64,000 bases of DNA from Phymatolithon calcareum. Its lineage: Eukaryota > Rhodophyta > Florideophyceae > Hapalidiales. Below, piece by piece: positions 47,087 through 57,900 of the stretch. Both the position numbers and the translations under genes were made by a program. Positions within the stretch are counted from its first letter, which is position 1. Each line of letters begins with the position of its first letter. The notes under the pieces were generated by a model. That model was not told where the DNA came from. It was given only the letters and a program-made list of their open reading frames with translations, and did no database searches. The stretch is from assembly GCA_977006965.1 (NCBI GenBank), contig OZ345373.1, positions 2,232,001 through 2,296,000 of the forward strand, in the 5' to 3' direction.

Positions 47087-47390
47087 CTTGTGAGTCAACT
47101 TTCTTTACTTAAGGTCCTATGCATAAAACCATTTATAGACTCGAGAATATCTTCAGTGCTGCGTTTCGATGCTTCAAAAATTCTCAACGCAAAGACTGAG
47201 TAAACGGTTTACATTCTAGACTAACCTTTGTTACAAAGCTGTTCATATAACGCAATGTGTAAGGCTTCATGGTAGAGATGACCTTTAAAGAGAAAACCAA
47301 CATAGCAGTTACGGAACCAGGGAGCGACACTTTTTGCGAGTGCTCTTAATAGTACTAGGAGGCGCATACATCAAGCAGTAATGATCACCA
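47087..47390. repeat. Spacer repeat S, copy V (short)
   Basis: Starts with the same junction to the leader module as copies I and IV, then keeps only selected S blocks (ACCATTTATAGACTCGA; CTAACCTTTGTTACAAAGCT; TTCATGGTAGAGATG; TGCTCTTAATAGTACT). Large internal deletions compared with copy I. Confidence 0.65.
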
Positions 47391-48500
47391 ACCTGGAGCA
47401 TTACCGAAAGTGTACCGTTTTTTAATCGCCAGACTTTAAAAACAACGATATAGTTTTCAGATGCTGTAAATCGTAATCAGTGATGTTTGAGTTCAATAAG
47501 ATACTCAGTGTGATCTTAGGGTGGATGCGAGTGGAAACGTGAATGGGTGATATGAGCGACAATAGCCAGAGATGGCCCATGTCGACAATTCTTTGATATA
47601 TTAGTTCGGAAATTCTAACTGAGCATGTAGCGGTACCTCCTGCCACTGCTCTAAATAACATAGGCAGGACACGAAAAAATCATGTCGAAGGGATTGAGGA
47701 AGGGGTACACGTAACTATGGTCGGGCGCAGAGAGGTTTTAGTCTGATCGAGCTGTTATAGAGAGGAAACGGACACTGTCGGTGACTCGGTGGTGGAAACT
47801 GTCGCTTCTTAGGGCCAAAGATTTCCACCGTTGTCGAAATGTCGGGCATGCCGGACGTCCTATTAGGAAGTATAGAAGATGTTGATGGTGAAAGTGCAAT
47901 TGAGAATGTGTATCGTGCATGCGAAGAGTACTCGCAATTGTCCCTCTAATACGTACGTGAATAGTTGGGATTAATGTCGGTAGATCTGGAAGTAATCAGT
48001 GATAGTTGAGTTCATGTGAATATTCGAGTGAGAATAAGGAGGGTTCGAGCGGAAACGAGAATGGGTGATTTGAGCGACAACAGTCAGAGACGGCCCATGC
48101 TGACAATTCTATGACATCGTAGTTACGAAATTCGAACTGAGTATATACCGGTACCTCCTGCCACTGCTCTAAAGAATATTGGCAGGACACGAAGTAATCA
48201 CGTCCGAAGGATGCAGGGAGGCAGAAAGGATGTAGGCTAAGCGAGCGGTGGTAGAGAAGAAACGGACCCTGTCGGTGACTCGGTGGTGGAATCTGCGAGC
48301 AGAGACAATTTTTCCTTACCGATAAAGACTATCTCTGTTGTCTAATTGTGGGGCACATCTGACGTGCTATTAGGGAGTGTAGATGATGTTGATGTTGATA
48401 AGGCAAACAAGAATGAGTATCTTGTACATGAATAGTGCTTGTACTGGTCCCTTTAATGCGTGAGTGAACATTAGTGGTTAATATCTGCAATATCCAGTCG
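47391..48500. repeat. Beta repeat, tandem pair B
   Basis: Two direct copies of ~520 bp (about 47469-47990 and 47991-48500) with the beta landmarks plus CTGTCGGTGACTCGGTGGTGG and a GATGTTGATG stretch. The left edge (47391-47465) carries the short sequence that contains the empty target site for the MITE at 49407. Confidence 0.7.
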
Positions 48501-49174
48501 ATATAGTCTTTAGTACCAATGACGCGCAAAATTTTGTGTTTCAGATCACGCAAAGGTTAAAAAGCACAAAAATCAGTCACGCTCTCCCCAAATACGTCGC
48601 AACTTATTTTGTGTTTCAGGAAGGCCCCAGTGAGAAAAACTGTGTTTGCGACTACACAAAACGTGACATGTGCCCAAAACGTGACAGTTTTAACACGCAC
48701 AAATCCCGTATTTGTGTTTTCAAAAAGTTGCCAATGAGATAAGCTGTGGTGTCGTATATGTACGTTTGATTACTGTAGTGTGCCATGGTGTAGATAGATG
48801 AACTAATTTCAAAAAGAATCAAGGCACGAGTATTGGTGGCAATTGGCAGTGTCGCTGTTCATGAATCCTTTCGTTTGCTGGGAAATTACCTGCCCCAAAT
48901 CCATTCGGTGATGGGGCTAGTGCGGTCTGTTTTCGGATATCTTGTACTTATTTTTCCGTCGCGCAGCGTCTTGAGACACATTTACAGAATCACACTCGAT
49001 CATGACTGTGATTCCGTACATGGATGAGACGTATGCACCCACCTATGTGGCATGAGTGTAGAGCTAAACAAGGCGAGATGGGTCAGCTGGAAGGAGTTCT
49101 GCATTGCATTCTACGAAGCACGCAAGTCATTTCATTGAAGGCATATATTAATTTTTCACTATTGCGCTGGAAAT
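48501..49174. other. Intergenic, no gene recognised
   Basis: AT-rich with several TTTTGTGTTT / ACACAAAA inverted motifs around 48530-48720. Open frames are short and featureless. Confidence 0.35.
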
Positions 49175-49406
49175 CACATTCCGTGCACGAGGGGGATCTT
49201 CTAAAACGCCTTCTCTGCCGTTTGGCAGTCGGACAGACGTGATTACTAGTTTCAGTAAAAACAAGAACAACGGACTTATGTTAGTCTTTCGTTTAGTTCT
49301 TAGCATGCAGTTTCCTAAAAATGCTATCAACTTGCACAATTATTGAAGTGTTCCGCTTTTTAGTTGCCAGAATTGAGAAACAACGATATAGTTTTCATAT
49401 TTTGAA
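49175..49406 (-). pseudogene. Family Y fragment 4 plus flanking repeat
   Basis: Minus translation keeps SVRLPNGREGVLEDPPRA, matching the SVRLPNGGEGVSEDISRA block of Y copy 2. The adjoining sequence also matches 35095-35230, up to the MITE insertion point. Confidence 0.5.
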
Positions 49407-50011
49407 CACACCTGTCGCCTAAGAGTGGGCACCAAAAAGTACCTTTCAAAGGGTTCCGAAAGGCATGAATTTTATAAAATATTGACCGATCACAAATTGT
49501 TCTGTTCTTTGGAAATCGGAGGTCGAGCTTGGTAACACTACGGCGTTATTTTTCCGCCTAAGAAAATCCTTGGAGCTAAGGAGAGCGATGAAAACCTGCC
49601 TTCCGCAGGAAAGACAGATAACTTGAGGTGATGGGGAAATTGTGAACAAAGTGGTGGGCACCTTCCACTATCGAAGAGGGAGCTCACTATTATCCCTTTA
49701 GTTTCTACATTTCATTTCTAATCTCCTACTCGTTGCTTATGATACATGATTTTCGAGCAATATTCCTGGAAAAACGACTGCTTCAAGTTATTTGCCATTT
49801 TTCCGAAGCACCATGAAACAGTGATGGACGCCTTTTCTTGGAGCATTGTGGAGTGAAAAGGAAACAGCGCAGGTCCTGCTTTTCAAGATCAATATCTAAA
49901 AAAATGTTCCATTTCGAAGGATAGAAAAATCATTTAATTCGGAATTCGATTTAGCGTAGATGACCTTTTCGGACGTGCAAATCACGGTTCCACTCTTAGG
50001 CGACGGGTGTG
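49407..50011. mobile_element. piggyBac-like MITE (605 bp) at a TTAA site
   Basis: Terminal inverted repeats CACACCTGTCGCCTAAGAGT and its inverse at 49990-50011 (ACTCTTAGGCGACGGGTGTG) differ at one base. The right flank is TTAA (50012-50015) and the left flank TGAA (49403-49406), readable as TTAA with one substitution. Related repeats without the insertion at 35230-35250 and 47460-47475 run straight across this position; the first has one TTAA there, the second CTGTAAA. No transposase inside, so it is non-autonomous. TTAA duplication is the hallmark of piggyBac elements. Confidence 0.75.
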
Positions 50012-50500
50012 TTAAATTGTAATCAGTGATGGTTGAGTTCAGATAGATATTCAGTGTGATCTTAGCGTGGATGCGATTGAATACTACAATGGGTGATGTT
50101 AGCGACAATAGCCAGAGATGGAACATGATGACAATTCTATGATGCAGTAGTTACGCAATTCGAACTGAGCATGTAACGGTACCTCCTGCCACTGCTCCAA
50201 AGAACATTGGCAGGACACGAAGCAATCAAATGGACACTGTCGGTAACTCGGTGGTGGGAGCTGTCTCTGCTTGCGGCAAAAGATTGTAATCGTTGAGGTG
50301 AATATTCAGAGTGAGATTAGGGCGAATTCGACTGGAAACGAGAATGGATGATTTGCGCGACAATAGCCAGAGATGGCCCATGCTGAAAATGCTGTGATAT
50401 AGTAATTACGTAATTTGAACTATGCATCCTGCCACTTTTCTAAAGAAAATTGGCAGGAAACGAAGCAATCCTGTCCAAAGGATGCGTTTATTACACCCTG
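50012..50500. repeat. Beta repeat, tandem pair C
   Basis: Two copies (about 50017-50285 and 50286-50500) with the beta landmarks. The first is contiguous with the repeat interrupted by the MITE. Confidence 0.7.
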
Positions 50501-50569
50501 TAAAGTTGCAAATCTTCACGCTTTCTGTGCTACAAAGCCCGCTCACTTGTTCTAGACACCTCTGAAATC

Positions 50570-50793
50570 GAGACAAACAACGAACTCCAACGCCCAACTC
50601 CAACGCCCAACTCCACATAACTTCGTGAACAGTAATCGTGCCGTTCTCGCTCCACTACTGCCTCCGAATATACGCCATTTGAAAACATCCGAAACGATTG
50701 AAACGGTTCCTTCTTTTCGATTCTTCTCAAATCGAGACAAACGCCCAACTCCAACACTTCGCAGGCAGAAATCACGAAGTTTCGGCTCCACTA
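50570..50793. repeat. Diverged direct duplication beside the AAACA array
   Basis: AAATCGAGACAAAC...CAACTCC...CTTCG...GCTCCACTAC appears at about 50570-50660 and again at 50729-50793. The first copy carries extra CAACGCCCAACTC units in tandem. Confidence 0.65.
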
Positions 50794-51930
50794 CAAAACA
50801 AAACAAAACAAAACAAAACACAACAAAACAAAACAAAACAAAACAAAACAAAACAAAACAAAACAAAACAAAACAAAACAAAACAAAACAAAACAAAACA
50901 AAACAAAACAAAACAAAACAAAACAAAACAAAACAAAACAAAACAAAACAAAACAAAACAAAACAAAACAAAACAAAACAAAACAAAACAAAACAAAACA
51001 AAACAAAACAAAACAAAACAAAACAAAACAAAACAAAACAAAACAAAACAAAACAAAACAAAACAAAACAAAACAAAACAAAACAAAACAAAACAAAACA
51101 AAACAAAACAAAACAAAACAAAACAAAACAAAACAAAACAAAACAAAACAAAACAAAACAAAACAAAACAAAACAAAACAAAACAAAACAAAACAAAACA
51201 AAACAAAACAAAACAAAACAAAACAAAACAAAACAAAACAAAACAAAACAAAACAAAACAAAACAAAACAAAACAAAACAAAACAAAACAAAACAAAACA
51301 AAACAAAACAAAACAAAACAAAACAAAACAAAACAAAACAAAACAAAACAAAACAAAACAAAACAAAACAAAACAAAACAAAACAAAACAAAACAAAACA
51401 AAACAAAACAAAACAAAACAAAACAAAACAAAACAAAACAAAACAAAACAAAACAAAACAAAACAAAACAAAACAAAACAAAACAAAACAAAACAAAACA
51501 AAACAAAACAAAACAAAACAAAACAAAACAAAACAAAACAAAACAAAACAAAACAAAACAAAACAAAACAAAACAAAACAAAACAAAACAAAACAAAACA
51601 AAACAAAACAAAACAAAACAAAACAAAACAAAACAAAACAAAACAAAACAAAACAAAACAAAACAAAACAAAACAAAACAAAACAAAACAAAACAAAACA
51701 AAACAAAACAAAACAAAACAAAACAAAACAAAACAAAACAAAACAAAACAAAACAAAACAAAACAAAACAAAACAAAACAAAACAAAACAAAACAAAACA
51801 AAACAAAACAAAACAAAACAAAACAAAACAAAACAAAACAAAACAAAACAAAACAAAACAAAACAAAACAAAACAAAACAAAACAAAACAAAACAAAACA
51901 AAACAAAACAAAACAAAACAAAACAAAACA
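50794..51930. repeat. Pentanucleotide satellite (AAACA)n, about 227 units
   Basis: 1137 bp of head-to-tail AAACA with a single substitution, A to C at 50821. AAACA contains no stop codon in any of six frames, so it makes long artificial open frames (KQNKT repeats forward, FCFVL repeats in reverse). It ends 10 bp before the Helitron ATG. Such length and purity indicate recent expansion, or assembly uncertainty in copy number. Confidence 0.97.
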
Positions 51931-51940
51931 TATCGCTATT

Positions 51941-54900
51941 ATGGGAAGGAAGAGGAAACACGATAGGAAAATCCTTTCAAACCGTCCCAAAAAAGTTAAA
52001 AAGTCTACTCCAATTCTTCCACATATTAAGATGTCTGATGATATCATCCAATATGATTACAAAGAAAACTACCTAATCAAAATAGCTGCCAAAATCAAGT
52101 CTACCTCATTTCAGGAAGAAGTTTATTCTCCAGTTAAATTAGCTCCAAATGTTAATAATTCCGTTTTGCATAAAAGAAAGTATTCTACTATTAAATTAGC
52201 TCCGCAAATCATGCATAACGCAGTTCTGCCCATGAGAGAACCGAAATGTATTCCAATCCTTCCACTCGATACACTCCAAAAGAACGTGTACTTTTCTACA
52301 GATTCTGCACTTTTTGATTTTCGTCCACAGGAATTAAAAATGAATAAAAATAAACGGTTTTCAGAAATTTCAGAGGGGACAAAACCAGTGTTTCATGATG
52401 AATGCTATTCGTCAATTAAATTAGCTCCCAGAACCGAGCCCACTGCACTTCCAAGCTTTAGAGATGATAAATCTGTTCCGATACTTCCGTTTGCGACAGT
52501 GAAGGAAAACGTGCCTTCTTCTACAGATTCTGTAGGACATGAGCTCCTTTCAGAGGAAGAATTAGCAAAAATGACTGAAAATCAATCGTTTTCAGCAGTT
52601 TCAGAAGAGACAAAACGAGCTGTTCATGAAGAATGCCGAAAAATGCTTACAGGTCCTTTTATGGAACAAAAAGTATGTGCCGTATGCGATTCATGGACAA
52701 GAGAGAATCTCTGTCCTCTTCGAGAACCTAGCAAAGACTTCTATTCTAGATGTTTGAATCGCCTTGCTCCATCAGTAGATCTACCAGAACGGTTGAAACG
52801 CTTTTACGATATTTCTGCATATATTCCTGAGCTTAAAAATGCACTCTTATCGAAACAGGGCGTTGAAGAAGATAAATGTATCGAAAACATCTTCAGAATT
52901 AGAGTTTGCAATAAATGCTACAACTCTTTAAAGCGCGGTTCCCAATACGAAAATAATAATCCACCGAAATTCTCGGTGGCAAATGGGTTCACTATCGGCC
53001 TACTTCCAAAATCAATCATTGATGCAACAGTGACGGAGAAAAGACTTACATCTCTCACTAACATTAAAGGTCATACTGTTATAGCACGTGGAGGAAAGCA
53101 TAGGTTCATTAAAAGTCACTTCATTGTATTTTCCTCTCAGCCAGATGTCATAAAAGAAGGCATCAACGAGCTCATTAAAGAGGAAGATAAATTATTACTT
53201 ATTTTTACTAACCCAATGACAGATGCACAAAAGAGAGCTACAATGAGACGATATATCGCACGAAAGGGAAAGATAAATGATCTTCTTGACTTCTATATGG
53301 AAAACAATGCCCTGTACAAGTGTCTGGAAAGAAACGGAACAGAAATATGCCGACTACAGAACATATCTTCAAGTGCACAATCTGAGCTTGATAACGTAAA
53401 CACTGTGTATTACATAGACGATCAAATGTCCGCAGAAGAAATATCCGAAAATCAGAGTAATATCCGTAGGCCGACAGTTCTGGACAGTGCTCAGAATCCA
53501 GATGAAGAAACTATCATACGACAAGATGCATCCCTTTTCACAAATGAAGAAGCTACAGAGCCTATCACAACGCTTAAAATGGCCACTGCACAAGTTATAG
53601 ATGTGCAACAAGCTGGAAAGCTCCTACCTGCCAACTCTCCAAATTTCTTTGGTCGGCTTTTCCCTCATTTATTTCCCTTCGGATATGGACATCCGGACGT
53701 ATCGAGAAATGTCAGTGTTAGTCTAGAAGAGTGTGTTAAACATTACTTGAAACTATCTAGTAGACGGTTTTCGCAAGACGAAACTTTTCCACTAATCGCA
53801 TTCGACATTGTGTCCAGAAAGCGAGCAATGTCTCACATTTCACTAACGTGCAGACTTAATCCAAAAGAAATCGAGATACTAAATGAAGTGAGTGCTTCTG
53901 ATCTTGCAGGACAGCTAGAACAGGAAACTAGAAAGAGAGAGATCCTAAAAAACGGCCACAATTTCACTGAAAAGACGATGAATCACGGGGGGAAACGATT
54001 GCTCAGACGTGTAAATGCTGTACTAGGGAAAACGTTTGCTTCAAACGAAGAACGAAAAATATACCAGCGTAAAGCATGGAGTATGGCCGCTAAATATCAC
54101 AGTGCTGCAATGTTCATTACTGTTACTCTGAATGAAAATGGAAACGTGACTGTAGCATTCTTTGCAGGTGACATAAAAAGAGATAATCTAATAAGCATAA
54201 CTGAGAACGACATTCCTTGTAATGCTTCTCGGATAGAAATAGCAGGAAGAGACCCAGTCTCGTGTGATTTGTTCTTCACAAATATTTTAGAAATGCTGAT
54301 TGGACCTATGATTGGCTTTGATATGAAAACGAAACTTCCCCGGAAACAAGGTGGTCTTTTCGGTGTACCGAAAGCCTTCATGGGAGGAATAGAAAATCAA
54401 GGGAAGGGAACGTTACATGTTCATCTCATTGTATTCTTAGCTGGATTTCCTAATGATGCTGATGAGATTATGTTATTGCTCAAGACAAATAAAGATTTCC
54501 GAGATCGAATGAATTCATATATAGACTCCGTAATTGAATCTAGTGCAATTAATTCTGAAAGCGAGCTTGAATGTCCTAATTGTTGCTCGAAAGGCACTAT
54601 CGAGCCCACTAAGATTTCTAAGATAGCGTATTCTCGAAATCTGAAATTTGACACACCTCCAGACACCTCAAAGTGTAAAACATGTCAAAACAGTTTCGGA
54701 GGAGATGTAGTTATTCGTCATAACTTGAGGCGAATGAAAATGCAGTTATTTGAGCAATGCGCTTCACATACTCTGGGAAATAAATGTTCTGATGCTTTTT
54801 CGCTTTCCACGGTTGGCAGTGTAGAACAATATGACAAAGAAGAAGATAACAAAGTTGCGATTAGGTCAGCTGTCCCAAGAATATCCTCTATTCCAGATAA

Positions 54901-57900
54901 AAATTCTTCTCGTGAAGACTTGCTCGTGCACGCAATCTTCATGATAGAGCTATTACTTCTGAACCAGAATCATAGGTGGAAACACGCGAAAAGCTGTTTC
55001 AAGAAAAGCTCGAACTGCAAAGAAGGGTTTTGTAGGTATAATTTTCCTAGATTAGCTAATCATCTGACTCAAATTGATGAATTTGGTAGCATTACTGGAA
55101 AGAGAATTGTAGGAAGTGAATACATTAACTCTTTCAATTCTGTTTTGCTCCATGTCATACGATCAAATCACGATGTTCGATTCCTTCTGTGCTGTGCGCA
55201 CGAAATCTATTACACCATCAAGTATGTTGTAAAAGAACAAATGACAATAGATAATATCGCTGCAATCACTATTGCATCGTACACGAAACGATTGGGAAAG
55301 GAAACTACTTTAAAAAAAGATATTTCTGCGGCCCGAACTGTATACGGACGCATCGCTTCGATGGCATATGCTCGATCGGACCTCGTTGAAGTTGGCGCTG
55401 TAACTGCTGTACACTATTTATTACATGGTACTACATTTGTTTGCTCTCATGACTTTCAAAGTTTGCACTTGGGCAGGCACTTGTACGATTTAGATGAAAT
55501 TGAAAGCGATATTGGAATCATCCCTTACGGAAATTCTTACATTGCATTCAATGTAACATCGAATTACACTTTGCGCCCATTAGAGTTGGACAAAACATGT
55601 CTTTACGATTATACAGAAGGCTATCTTATATCAAAGGATATTCCCAAAGAAATTGATTCAAATCTAGACTGCATGCGTCTTCACCCAAACCATCCCTTTT
55701 ATGCTACAAGAGTGGTTAAGCGACGTAAAGTAAAAGTAATCTCGGATATCATTGGTCCTCGAATACCTGATTTGTATGAGATCAGTGATGAGGAAATGGA
55801 AAAGTATGCTAAAATTGCATTACTTCTTTTTAAACCATACAGAAGCAAAGTAAATATACTACAGCAGTTCAAATCATTCAAAGAGGCATTTCAAAATTTT
55901 AAAAATAGCGTACAGTACAAGAACTCTCAAGCTGAACGCATACTCTCAAACATGCAACACTACTATATTGGGAAACGAAGAGCGCAGGAGATGAGGGCAG
56001 AGCAACGTGAAAATTGGGCACTGCAACACGAAAATCCATTCGAATTAGATTCTGATCCTTCTTCTGTAGAAGATGATGATATTGATGATCTAGAGGAAAC
56101 TAGTGGTGATGATGAAGAAGAGTGTACTCCATTTGATGTACAGCAATTCACTTTTCAATTGCACCCTGGAATAGTTGAGCGTATTCTGGGGAGCCTAATT
56201 GATGAAATAAATATCAACGGAAGAATAACCAATAGTACAAGAAAAAGAGACGTTTGCTCTCTCAGAGAAATGAGATCGTTTGTCAGGCGCCATGTGCACA
56301 AACATATTAGTACAGAAGAAAATGAAAAAGGCATATCGTACTGGCCTTTTAGAGAAGAGAAACTCAATGGCATCTCTAAAACCCGTTTTTTATCAAAAGA
56401 TATTGCAGCGTCGTATGATAGCATGATATGCCAAGACGATAAAGCATTAAATTCCAAAAACATGGAACTGAAAGTATCTGCGAAAAACTCGAAGGAAGAA
56501 ACAGTAGTTAGGTTGCTTGAAGATGCGATTAAATCCAAACGTGAGTCTGAAAATCGGTATATCGATGATAACTGTTCTGTAAAATTGGCAGAAACTATTA
56601 ACCCATCCATTGATCAAGTAGCAAATAGATTTACGCTCAATGAAAGACAGACCATTGCTTTTCGAATAGCCGGTTCCTATCTATTAGACTCATTCAAACG
56701 ATCATTGCTGCGATATTCCCCTGGTAAACCTCTTAGAATGCATTTATCTGGTGAAGGAGGGACTGGAAAGTCGAGGATAGTTGAAGCAATTCGATTTCTT
56801 GCAAATGGGTGGGGATATCCTGACGCTGTTGTCACAGTTGCTCCAACTGGTATTGCTGCTGTATTAGTTGATGGAGAAACAGTTCATTCTAAGCTACAAA
56901 TATTACATAATAAGAAACCAACAATGAAACAATTAGAAGAATGGTCAAGAGTCTACATGGTTATTTGGGACGAGATTAGTATGACAGGACAGACTCTATT
57001 TTCAAAGGCAATGAAGAAAATCAAAGCGTTCTTGGGAACTGAGAAAGGTTGCGATGCCAGAATTCACATAGTAACCGCAGGTGATTTTGCACAGCTTCCT
57101 CCTTGCTTCGAAAAGTATGTATTTTCACCTCCTGCATTCGTAGAGGCAAGCACTTTCCTATTGGATAGCGCAACTAAGGCTGGAACAGAATCAAGTGTAA
57201 GCGGAAGCAACTCCAGAAAATCAAACGCAAATGTGAATAACATCACAGGCTACCACATTTGGCAATCATTCAAGACTGTTGTCAAGCTTAAAGAGAATAT
57301 GAGACACCGATCTGATCCGTCTTATGGAAGTATCCTAAAACGACTGCGAACTGGTGATCAAACAGTTCAAGATTTTGAGGTCCTGAACACCAGATTTTTG
57401 GATCCATTGTGCCCTACTTCTGAAGTACAGAAGCAATTTAAGAATAGAAAAGATAAAAATCTATCATTTCCCATTGCTGTCCAGGCAAATCGTAGCAGAC
57501 ACTCTATAAATTGGCTCAGTACCTCTGAGATATCTCAAAATAGTTCTGAAGTTGAAATACCTATTGTATGTCCGGCCCAATTTAGTGCAACAAAGAGAGG
57601 TGCAAAACCAACCATGGAGCAACTGGAAGATCTTCTTAAACTTGGAGATAATAAATTGCAAAGATTATCTCCATTGCTTCCCATTTTTCCAGGTATGCGC
57701 GTTTTTATAACTCAAAATATTAGCCCAAAACTTGGACTTGCAAATGGGTCAACCGGAACTGTACTCGGGTGTCAGTTTCCAGAAAATGTCGTTTTTCGCA
57801 CAATTTTAGTGAAGGGTGCTCCAATGAAGATTTCATCCACAATTCCGGAAATTGTATTTGTGTCCGTGGAGCAAGCAAAATTAAAGACACGCTTTTCAAA

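Noticed and set aside
50794-51930. CRISPR-like or telomere-like array
   Set aside because: Units are contiguous 5-mers without spacers, internal to the sequence, and unlike any telomeric motif I know.
50552-52076. Very long open frames on both strands across the AAACA array (KQNKT and FCFVL repeats)
   Set aside because: A 5-bp repeat without stop codons is open in every frame. There is no codon structure or start signal, so these are artefacts of the satellite.
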